Part shown: positions 41,601 through 52,634 of the stretch, one piece after another
How the letters are laid out: the number at the start of each line of letters is the position of its first letter
How positions within the stretch are numbered: the first letter of the stretch is position 1
Assembly (NCBI GenBank): GCA_018907035.1
Contig: JACCIC010000168.1
Span: forward strand, 797,501-861,500
Reading direction: 5' to 3'
Length of the DNA stretch: 64,000 nucleotides
Origin: Sycobia sp. Sy_11
Taxonomy: Eukaryota > Arthropoda > Insecta > Hymenoptera > Epichrysomallidae
The notes under the pieces: model-generated
The model's input: the letters and a program-made list of their open reading frames with translations, nothing else
The model's database searches: none
What the model was told of the DNA's origin: nothing
Translations under genes and position numbers: made by a program

Positions 41601-41689
41601 TAATTAAATTAAAAAAAAAAGAACTTTCAAGATTCATTTTACAAGACCCCCCAACCACACTCTATAAAGACCGCACTGATCCTGAAAGT

Positions 41690-41750
<61 letters not shown>

Positions 41751-41936
41751 CAAAACGTGTCAAAAGTTAGGCACGTGCAGCCACACCGAGCGCAAACATG
41801 TGCGTACATGTATATTGATATATACGTGCGCGGGTGTGTCTCATCTACAGATGGACGTGTGGCTTCGCTTATCTTTTCGACGAGTCTACGATGCGGGACT
41901 TCTTTTCATTTCCGATTGATTGCCAGGCTAATCGCT

Positions 41937-42051
<115 letters not shown>

Positions 42052-42572
42052 GCCCTCCGGAAGAGCATTTTATTAAAAAGCTCCGATCGGTATTTGGATT
42101 TCTTTAAGGCGGGTGTTCTTTTTTCTTATTTATTTAGCCTATGGATTTCTATATATAGATGTAGATTTAAGATTTGAAAAAATTAATAGAAAACATATTA
42201 TATTGACATCATAAAATACAAAGTATAATAATACAATTACGTGGTAGCAATAATATGTATTTTTATAAATCCATTTATATTCCTCTAGTAAAGATCGGTA
42301 CGTTTGGCATTTGAAATAAAAAGGCTCGAATAACAAATTATAGGACAATGTGATCTTTAAATTAAAATTATTTTTAAAAAAGCACTGTATGATTTATTGT
42401 GCATCCATATAACATAAATATAATATATCGACTTTAATACCTACATAAGGAAAGTCGGTCATCGCCCGGAAGCTCGGAATCATTCCTTCATTTTCTTATC
42501 CCTCTTTAGCAATTGCACATACATCGAGGAATATACGCATGGATGAATTTAACAGTGTGTCAGTAAAAGACT

Positions 42573-42599
42573 GGGCGGGGGTTTGGGCGGGGGGGGGGG
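42573..42599 (+). other. G-quadruplex candidate
   Basis: Four G-runs of 3, 5, 3 and 11 bases separated by loops of 1, 3 and 1 bases fit the canonical G3+N1-7 pattern. A C-rich run with one interruption at 42719-42735 places a G-rich tract on the other strand about 120 bases away. No gene is adjacent. Confidence 0.6.
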
Positions 42600-42958
42600 A
42601 CTTTTGTCAGGATTAGTAAGTCGCAAATAAAAATTAACGGATTAAACGATACTCTATACACATAATAGTAAAGACTTTTCTATAGGATAATCTCACGTTT
42701 TCGCTATAGACCCGAAGTCCCCCCCCCCTCCCCAACCTGCGCTCGAACTACTTGCTTTTTCGACGGGCTCTTGCACAACGCCACCGTCCAATCATAAATT
42801 TACATAGCATCGAAATTAGGCTTATAATACGTTACATACCGATTTTTATAATCGATACACATTCCACTGGATTCCAGTAATTTTTTCACTGATATTCCAG
42901 CCTTATAGAAAGTAGTACATACATATAGAAGAAATACATGTATATACATATGTGTATA

Positions 42959-43010
<52 letters not shown>

Positions 43011-43662
43011 AATATAAGCTATGACTCTTTCATTTGCGATTTGATTATATTATAATATTATGCATAAACAGCGTTTAGCTCATTAAGAGCCCCTATTAGC
43101 AATACAAATTGCAAATATAGATAATGTATATACACACACACAGACATATATATATATATATTCACAGCAAAAGAAGCCTGCTATTACTTATAGATCTTTC
43201 GTAACGAAATCTGGCCCGCAATATACTCGTAAAGATAATTGTGCGCGCGCGTAGTTGCGGTCAGAAGCTTAGACCTATATCTATATATATAAACACACGA
43301 ACGCGTATTTCATAAATCGCAGTGCGCATCCTCGGTGGTATACAATAAATGTTAACATTCAACTTAAATGTATACCGCGACGCGAACTTTTCCTCTTACA
43401 TATAAATATGTGGGGGAAAAGGTGCGGCGCTGACCCGTAATTTTCATTACGCGACGAGCTTTTTGTTTCCTCTCTCTTTTTTTGTTTTGTTGCAAATTTT
43501 TAAACGGTATTTTTGCGGTCGCGCGAAGTTACGCCGGAGATGGAAGATCGTAATGTTACAATATAAAATTGTATATGGGCATATTTGAGGGTTTGAGGGA
43601 GACAAATCCGACGGGACGTTTGGCGAGAGTGTCGAGAGTCCAGACGTACTTGGCGTACTTTG

Positions 43663-43725
<63 letters not shown>

Positions 43726-44514
43726 CTGGCCGGGAGAGGAATATAAAGGAAAATTAAAGCGGCAGGCCTTGGAGTCTGCGCGCGTGTGCCCGCCTGTGGA
43801 TCGCAACCGGCCTCTATGTATGTATATATATATATATAGTGAAGTATATACAGAAGAACATACTCGTCCAAGTCGAGTTGAATCACACCGCGCGTCGTCC
43901 TTCCGATGCGCAAATGTGTGGTGTGTGTGTGTGTGTGTGCGCGCGTGTGTATGTATGTATGTATATAATGTAGATTGGAAGTGACGTACAAAAGACAAAG
44001 AAGGATCTATGTGAGTGTAAAAGAAGAGCCGTAGAGAGCAATGTCCTATATCCGAAATAAAATTCAATATACTATTTACTTCTATAGCAATTTATAATCT
44101 TTAAATACGAATTTCTTTATACTTTCCTCGTAACTTTTGCAGTCTTTCTTCCTTATACAGGAATTGCTACACCGTAAGACAATTTAGATTAAAAAAAAGA
44201 AAAACAATGCCTAATGTCTTTCCGTTAAATACTTATGTAATGTTATTTAGCGTATTCGGGGTGGGTGGATTTTTGAACTGTCATTTGGGGACTGTTCCCA
44301 GCTTCTGAACAGTTTTTATCCCTCGAAGACAAAACGAAAGGACTTATGTATACCGAAAAGTATCTGCATTTCAGAAAAATCGGAGGCGGTCAGTCGATTT
44401 TTTCGTCGGTATATCCCAAAACTTGTTTCGACTGAACCCCCCCCCCCTTCCATCTAAAAAAACAAAAATCGTTCCTAGTCTCGGATGCATCCTCACACGA
44501 GCGAACGATGTTTC

Positions 44515-44553
<39 letters not shown>

Positions 44554-44645
44554 ATTGTAAACCAGATAATTCGTTAAAAAAATATAAACAAAACACCGTA
44601 AAGAAACATATAGCGCTCGTCGTAGAAAGCGATAAATGAATATTT

Positions 44646-44706
<61 letters not shown>

Positions 44707-45399
44707 GGTATAGAGTTGCGAAACATTGATATTATGGAAAAATAAGTTGTTTGTCTTATTACTGATTCCACAGCGCCTCAACGAACTTAAATTAAGTCTC
44801 TCATCGCGTTTTTATATTTATGCGATTGAGAAAAAACACGTGCATATACATACATACATTCCATACATAAATTTATATATATATTTGTAAAAAGAGACTC
44901 GAGCGCACGAATGTAGGGATTCCTCCATGAGCAATAAAATTTATATCTGTCAATAATACGGACGATGACGTATTGAGTGGCAACGAAAACACATATAATA
45001 CATATAATACGTACAGCGTTGCACAGATTAGCTTCATTGAAGTGCCTTTATCGTCCAATTTATTTATGCTCTTAACCATTTGTTTATATATACGTGACCG
45101 CATTAATATAAACATCGTTTAAATATTCCACGATCGTTATTGGACATGGAAGATCGTGTATATAATATTTTCTACTCGCGCTCTTCTATACCCTGGCCTT
45201 GTTATTTTCACCAGCTCTCCTTTTTCGAATAATATCTGTCTTACTAATGTAGAATTATATGAGAAAACTACTGTCGCACGCGCATATCTTGCGTATATGT
45301 ATGTATATAATTATATTATTTGGGAGGAATTTTGAGAGATAGGCTTTATTAACATTATGTGCTGAAACTTCAAAGAGCCCTCTCGATAATATAGGTTTC

Positions 45400-45457
<58 letters not shown>

Positions 45458-45749
45458 TGTACTTACGTTTATCCTCAGTTCCTGGGAATGAATCGTAGCG
45501 ATTCGAAACTTTGGACAACAAAGGAGAAAAGAAGGTAGTGGGGGTAAACAGATTATCCTTAACTAACATTGAATATAGTTTATTGTTTTTGTTTTATTTT
45601 TTATTTTTATTTTTAATTTTTAATCTAATTTATTTTTAGTAATAAGTTTTATTTCAGATTCTTTGGGGGTGATAATAAACAAGGACAGTCGGACTGTCAT
45701 TATTTTAGTTAATATATTATATTATAAAGACTGTAAGACCGATAAATAA

Positions 45750-45795
<46 letters not shown>

Positions 45796-45972
45796 ACTAT
45801 CTCCATATTCGTTTACGTCATTAAATGTTATTGTTACCGCTCTTTTTGCATACTTATCAAACGCGTGCATTCGTATAATCAAAATTCATTCATAGATCAG
45901 AAAAGTAATGATCCGGGAAAAGATGGGATAGCTTTCTTAATTAACTTGGTTATATACACTGATACATATAAA

Positions 45973-46036
<64 letters not shown>

Positions 46037-46039
<3 letters not shown>

Positions 46040-46246
46040 AACGCGGGAAATGCGTTACAATAAGTTCAGGGAAACGATATATTTGTACTGACACTATTAT
46101 CGGGCATTAAAGGCCGAGCGTAAACAGAATGATATTATAGTCCTGTTTACACTACCAAAAATCCCGCGAGTCACGAGCCATACCGAGCGGAGATGAATGG
46201 AGAGACAAAGTCTTCATGGCTACGCCGTTTTGGAGGGCCGCGGACG

Positions 46247-46289
<43 letters not shown>

Positions 46290-46331
46290 TCTCGCGATTC
46301 GGAGCCCCAGGAAACAACCAGTCTCTCGTTT
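46037..46331 (+). repeat. Left LTR (truncated)
   Basis: It matches the right repeat from its first base, is interrupted by a private (CT)n expansion at 46250-46290, and matches again over TCTCGCGATTCGGAGCCC before diverging near 46331. It abuts a (TA)n array with no spacer, which hides any target-site duplication. Confidence 0.7.
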
Positions 46332-46929
46332 CCGCCCGTTGCATCTGATGAGCCCCGGACGGAGCTGCAGCGGTTTCTCTTCGGCAGCTCGGCGTTATCG
46401 CCGATCCCATTCCTGATATCTTGGATCCTAAGGGCCACAGGTTGGCCGCCCTCTGCGGCTGACCTGTAATTCGGGCCCCAGCGTCATCCACGAAGCCATG
46501 CAATAGGCCGGGGGTTACGCCCGGTATCATTACCAAGTACTGCCATTTTTCCCATGGCTTGGCGGGTGCCCCGTCACATTCTTTTTCCTGCGCCAGCTTG
46601 GGCGCTTCTTCCCGTGCTGGGGATGGTGGTTCATTGGCTTGCGTGCCCAGAGTCCTCATGAAGGCGAGTTCATCCCCTCGCCTTACTTTCATGTCCCCCA
46701 ACTCCGGGGTCCATACTATCCTCTCAGGTGGGGTTCGAACGGCAACGACCTCCTTGGGTCTCGGGTGGAAGTAATTTCTCTTCAGTATCGGTGGCGGATT
46801 TTTAAACGGCTTCTCCGGCTTCCCAAAGGGGCTTTGGGAAAGCGGTGCTGTCATCTTCTTCCGAGACTCGAACGGTTTAGTACAATAGTACGATTCCGTC
46901 TTGTCGTCATAATAATTACGCCTAGCCAT
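46171..46929 (-). CDS. Unidentified 252-codon ORF antisense to the LTR element
   Basis: One uninterrupted frame runs from the Met at 46929 leftwards to 46171. The first 200 or so codons lie in the inter-LTR region, and the last 50 read the left LTR backwards through its GA expansion (RERERERER). The N-terminal part is Lys/Arg/Pro-rich (MARRNYYDDKTESYY; FGKPEKPFKNPPP), followed by KPWEKWQYLVMIPGVTPGLL and a less ordered tail. I recognise no domain. It may be a captured or antisense element gene, a piece of gag-like protein from another insertion in the opposite direction, or a chance ORF in GC-rich DNA. Confidence 0.3.
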
Positions 46930-47334
46930 CTCTTCATCAAAAATCTCGATCTCCTATCGCTATCGGATTTATGTAATTTGCTTTTTGTTTATGCAGTCCG
47001 ATCCGCCGCCGAAATAGGAATATACCAAGATCTCGGGTAGCTAGGTTGTAGTAAGAATGCTTAGACTAGGAACAGGGATATTGATCATGGTAAAACCACT
47101 AGCGTCACACGGATACCATGCTTCCCTAAATCATTCGACGGTATCCATACTTCGATGTAGGTTAAGATCTCCTCTTTAAGATACAAATTTGATGTAAGAT
47201 TAGGAGTGAACAATGTTTGTGAACCGCACTCCTGGGAATGACTCGGTACCACGGCAATTCAACCGCGAACGGATAGGTACGCGTCGCATTTTGTGCTCAG
47301 CCGGCACCCGGCTTCGGTCTAGCCGGGGGGAGTT

Positions 47335-48159
47335 TGTAACGCGGGAAATGCGTTGCAATAAGTTCAGGGAAACGATTTATCTGTACAGACACTATTGTCG
47401 GGCATTAAAGCCCGAGAGTAAACAGAATGATATAATAGTCCTGTTTAGACGACCAAATATCCCGCGAGTCGCGAGCCATACCGAGCGGAGATGGATGGGC
47501 AGACAAAGTCTTCACCGCTACGCCGTTTTTGTAGGGCCGCGGCCGGTGTCGGGATCGGAGAGGAAGACTTCTCTGTCTCGCGATTCGGAGCCCGAGGAAG
47601 CAACGATCGTCTCTCGTAGTACAGTACCAACTAGCCAATAAGCGGAGCCGCTAGAAGCCATCGAGGGCAGAGCGGTGAGGTTGACCTCGATTCCCCTACA
47701 CGAGGACGAGTCCAGGTCCCGTGTGAGAGGCAATATTACAAGGCCGAAGAGCGGAAAGTTAAGCCGGAAGCGATCATCCCGAGACGCCAGCCACGGCGTA
47801 CGTGTCATCGCCGAGGAGTGAGGGACGGGTAGGGAGCGCGGGGTGGGTAATAATTCTTTGCTCCGTCCTCGAGTGTATCTTCCCCGAGGTCTTCCGGGGA
47901 TCGCCCTTAGATCCTTAGAACAATCCCGTTTGTATCCTCATTAAGGATCGCGTTATCGTAGTTCTTAGTGCGCATTAACGTAGACTTCCTACGGTCATCC
48001 GCACCGTGTGAAATTCGCCACCCTGGTGAGCCCGCCGTGGCCACCTTATCGACGCGAAGGGCGCGTGTACGTAGTGCTGCGTAATCGACGCGAAAAGATA
48101 ATGCGAGCCGCGTACAGCTCGCACTGAGACTCCTGTCTCAGCTGGCGCTCAACGTAACA
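47335..48159 (+). repeat. Right LTR
   Basis: It starts TGTAACGCGG after the polypurine tract. The first 290 bases align with the left copy and the remainder has no counterpart in the window. A terminus at 48159 is proposed from the TGT...ACA rule. AATAAA occurs at 48193-48198, outside this limit, so the true end may lie further right. Confidence 0.55.
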
Positions 48160-51100
48160 TTTGTCGGTCCAATTGTATTATTGTAAGTAACTTAATAAAT
48201 ATGTAATTGTAGTTCATATAAAACAAACGCCTCGTTCTTGTGGCAAACAGTTACCCTGCCTCTTTTCAGGAAGACAGCTGCTCGGCCAAAAAGATGAGGT
48301 AATCAAATGTTATATACGGCTTACAGTGGCTGGATGACCACTGTACGGGAAGCTCTATACCCGCAATAAAAAATGCACAAAAGTGCTGTTATAATATATA
48401 TATAGCTACAATATACAACTGATTCATTATACAAGTATTATAATTTATCTGTCGACATATATATATATTTAAGTTCTGCACGCACCTCACTAAATTTATG
48501 CATCACACTCTTCTCCCTACATATTGCTTAAATTAAAAATTGTAGTATGGCGTATAATTATCTAATTATATTAGATAATTTATAACGTAGCATAAACAAG
48601 TAATCTTGCTTATATCAATGTTTTTGACTGGTTTTAACATAAATTTTATATGTACGTATATATTTTCAATATAGGGTACCTTATTGATTACAATTATTAT
48701 TATTGCAATTTTCTTCAATTAAATTTGATTGTGTATATACTGTATCGTCGACGACTTTTTTTTCGAAGTAAACCCCCTACTTTTGGCCTCGTATTCGAAG
48801 AAAGAAAATGGAAAAATCTAGATTTCCATAAGTGCGTTATTTCAACGATATTGCCAGTAAAAGACTGTTATCGAATAACGCTCGAGCAATTCGACCTTAC
48901 AGTATATATAAATGTATATAGAATGACTTTTTTAAGTCGAAAAAAAATGTTCGCACCGTTGTAGTGCAATAATCGGGAAGCACTATTTCTCATGTTTTAT
49001 TTTTCAACAGCCTATATATAATACGCTTTAATTCATTTTCGAACGGAACGTCGATGTTTTTCTGTGAATTTTATTTCACAAATTTGCGAGAAGAGCAATG
49101 TGTATTTTTCAAGTAGTAACGGACGCGGATAGACAGACGCCTCGTTCCTGGAGGAGTTGGACAAGAACAGATATAAGGCAACGGGAAAGGGTACTTAGGA
49201 ATTCAGAATTACATGTGAAATTTTTGCATTCTTTTCTGAATCTTCTTTTATTACATGTCCAAACTGCTTACTTGGTTACGTGTATCTATGGATTTATTTC
49301 TGAAAATAATCGTTTATCGAATAAATGTTCCTGATCAAGCAACTTTGAATTATTCAAATCAGTTGCATGAGAATTTTATTCCATTTACACGTACAAAGCA
49401 ATGGTTGATCTTTTATTGGTTCTGATTTACAGGCTTTGTATATGATGTTTACGGATCGAAACATACACTGTAATGGAGCCGCCTTTTTTCTAGAAATATC
49501 TATTTATTTCCAACTACTTTCATTATTTTTCCTGTTTTCGCCCTATTCACGATACTTATTATCAAAGTCAGACTTAGGTATACGACACGAACGATCCAGT
49601 TATAGTTTTACATCCCTTCAGATTTTCCTAATCGTTTTCTTAAGACCATTTTTAATTATTATTGTAATTGTGGTTTTTTTTACATATGAACTAATTATAA
49701 ATGAGTAAAAGAAAGTAAATCAATCTAAATAAAAGTCAAGCCAGCACTTAATCTAATGCCATATATATGAAATCTGTAAATTAATATATTCCCAATGTAA
49801 AATTATAATATACAAATTATTTATAAGACTAATGATCATAAATTTAATATTATAATGCTTCATAATTGTAAAACAAATAAATTAGTTGAAACCGATATAG
49901 TTTAGAAAATAAATTTTCAAATGTCTGAGATATAAGAAAACTTAGAAAAACGTTTGCTTTTAATAATATGAAGATACTGGATCAAAAACCTACCTACAAA
50001 AATGCTTATTTTTTGTTGTTGTGATCCATACGTACATATCCAAATAAATAATTTAAGTACATAGTCTAATACAAATAGGTTCAAAACAAATTACAAGCTA
50101 ATCTGATATATTTGATTCAACTACGAATATAGTTCGATCTAAATAATAAATTTAAACTCGTCATACACTTTCGATACCTTCTCAAATCCTCTTTAGTAAC
50201 GTTACGTCTCAGCATGCCCGTTCGTTACTACTTGTATAATTTTCCTCTTTTTCGAAGGACAGTTTGGTCATTCTTCGTAACTAACTAATAGTTGACTCAT
50301 ACAGCTAGTTACAATGTAAATTTTAATTAATGTTTTATGTAAACTGTCATTTTATTTAATTTTTAAGTTTTTAAAATTTTTTTAGCTATATGTTATTTAT
50401 AAGCTATTGTGATATTCTATTATTTAGATGCTATATATGGTTAATAATATTCTTATAGCTAAAATAATGAAGTGATCCGAAACATTTGCACAAAATTAAA
50501 CTAAATATGTTTTTCATTGGAAAAATATTACTTAAAACAGCATGACTATTAGAAACTAAAAAGTTTTATTTGAATTTTTATTATTTTCCGAGCTGAACCG
50601 CAATAAAGCTCGATCTCAATCGAATTCTTATTATATTTTCCATTAAATTAACGGCTTCGATTTTTCACAACTGTTTTATATACTAATCTTAGTAACTTAA
50701 AATACGTAAAAATTCCTCAAAATTTTCCTTAAATTGAGGTGTTCAAAAAGTAATTCGAACCGATTTTTCTATCATGTTATACTAAATTTAAGTAAAAGGG
50801 TGATGAAAAAAAACAGGACGTAGGTGTAAGTTTACTTACTTACAATGTACAAGAAAAATCTAAATCTATTTGAGAAATTTGCTTAAAAAATATTTTTAAT
50901 CCGAAAAGTTTTTGTGGATATTTCAATATACTTTTTACTATTTCCAATATTTACAAAAGTTTACTCTTTTAAAAGTATGAGAATTCATTATTTTTACCAA
51001 AACTGAATTAATACTATTTTATTTACATGCTTATCACACAATAATATATTGTTTTGATATAGATATTTTGACATGAAAATTCATATAAATTGTAAAACAT

Positions 51101-51216
51101 GTGCTTATATAAACAATTCCGTCCATATTTTAATAACGCTGTAACGAAAAAGTATTTAAAAAAATATTATGAACTTATTGATTTACATAGAAAACAAAAA
51201 TAATCATTGTTTCCAT

Positions 51217-51278
<62 letters not shown>

Positions 51279-52120
51279 AAAATTTTAAAAAGAAAATTAA
51301 AGTATATAGGATATCTAAAAAATTTATAATATTTAAAGACCTATCGAATAACTTAGAAAGCAATTATATTCTTAATGACATGATAATTTATTTTTATAAT
51401 AATTTTACAATTTGTAGTTAAAGCACGTATCTTGATTTGTAATTAAAAATATTACATTTGCACGAAAGAAATTCGAAAAGTATGTAGGACTGTACATTAT
51501 CTAACTTAATATCCAAACTAAAAACAAATAAAAAATCAATGTATACAGATATAAAGAATGTTAAACTGCTGAAAGTCCAAATAAATAAACTTTCTTGTTC
51601 GCACCTAACAAACGAACATTCTTTAGACTCATTCACGCAGTACTACGCAACCAAATGCCTTATTAAAAAGACAATAATTATTAAATATGAATTTTTTCCT
51701 ATCAAAGAATCAAAAACTTAAATACACTAGACATACAAGTATTTTACAAAATTCGGGTACTTGTATTTGAAAGAATATCACAAAGCGGTTTCTGAAAGAT
51801 TGACCTTCTTTTGCATTGTAAAAATGCTTTTCAAGCTTTCATTTTCACCATCATTACCCTCTTCCACCTTATTATTATTTTCTATTCACATATAATCTTT
51901 TCAATAATAAATCTTCTGATAGCTTAATTTTGTGCTATTTTTTTTTCCTTTGGTGATCATTAACATACATCATTATCAACCATTTTCTATGCGCACAGTA
52001 CGCGACATAGCATGATAACAAATAAAACTCCAATAGCCGAAAAATATTGTCATCAATCCGATGCCAAGTGAAACGGAATTAGGAGATCAACATTTTTTAT
52101 CAACTTTCTCTAAATTAAAG
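48160..52120. other. AT-rich intergenic region downstream of HERC2
   Basis: No convincing coding exon is seen. It contains the possible tail of the right LTR up to about 48330, a (TA)n array at 51219-51271, and otherwise unstructured AT-rich DNA in which the HERC2 3' UTR must end. Short ORFs at 48650-48964 and 49098-49334 show no recognisable motif. Confidence 0.6.
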
Positions 52121-52570
52121 CTACAAAGAGGTATGCTCTTCACTATAGAGACTGTCGGTATCTTCGGTGTCAGAGATGGTAGCGGCTTGAACTCGAGCAT
52201 ACTCGTCTGTGTCGATGCTTTTACAAAAGTGTATTGCATACTTGAGCTTTTGACGAAGAATGTTTTTGCACGAATAACGAGGCATTTTCAGTAGGAAGAA
52301 GCACGTATAACTTTCAGGCAAAAAATGATCAGGAGGATTGTATTTATCCATAACCTTAAAGAAAAAAAAGAATAGTTGATTTACTTGGCCATCTAAAGTA
52401 ATTTCTTATGATTAATTTATATAGTTTGCTATCAGAAGTTATGTTTAACAATAGAATAGCTATATAGGTATATGAATTACAATTACGTCTTAAACAGATA
52501 AATTTTTTTAATGTTTAATACAATTTAATTAATAAATAATATTAGTTCATGAAAAAGCCAATATAATTTT

Positions 52571-52634
<64 letters not shown>

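Larger units (their letters stand above)
46037..48159 (+). mobile_element. Degenerate LTR retrotransposon fragment
   Basis: Two direct repeats begin identically with TGTAACGCGGGAAATGCGTT, at 46037 and 47335, and stay about 90% similar for over 200 bases. Directly upstream of the second copy is a purine tract (GGGGGGAG at 47324-47332), the expected polypurine tract before a 3' LTR. This orients the element on the plus strand. The right LTR is longer and may end at 48159 (TAACA), giving TGT...ACA termini. A splice-like and AATAAA-containing stretch follows to about 48330 and might belong to it. Only about 1 kb lies between the repeats, and no reverse transcriptase, integrase or gag motif is visible. 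It is therefore a deleted or non-autonomous copy. Family (Ty3/Gypsy-like) is a guess. Confidence 0.65.

Noticed and set aside
43500..44067. ORFs of 134-163 codons on the minus strand
   Set aside because: Also built on TA and TG arrays; the remaining residues show no recognisable domain.
46197..47040. Plus-strand ORFs overlapping the LTR element as possible gag
   Set aside because: They have no zinc knuckle, protease or other retroelement motif and are interrupted; the minus-strand frame is longer and cleaner.
50738..50775. GTGTTCAAAAAGTAATTCG resembling a mariner terminal repeat
   Set aside because: No inverted partner, no transposase frame and no TA duplication found within a few kilobases.
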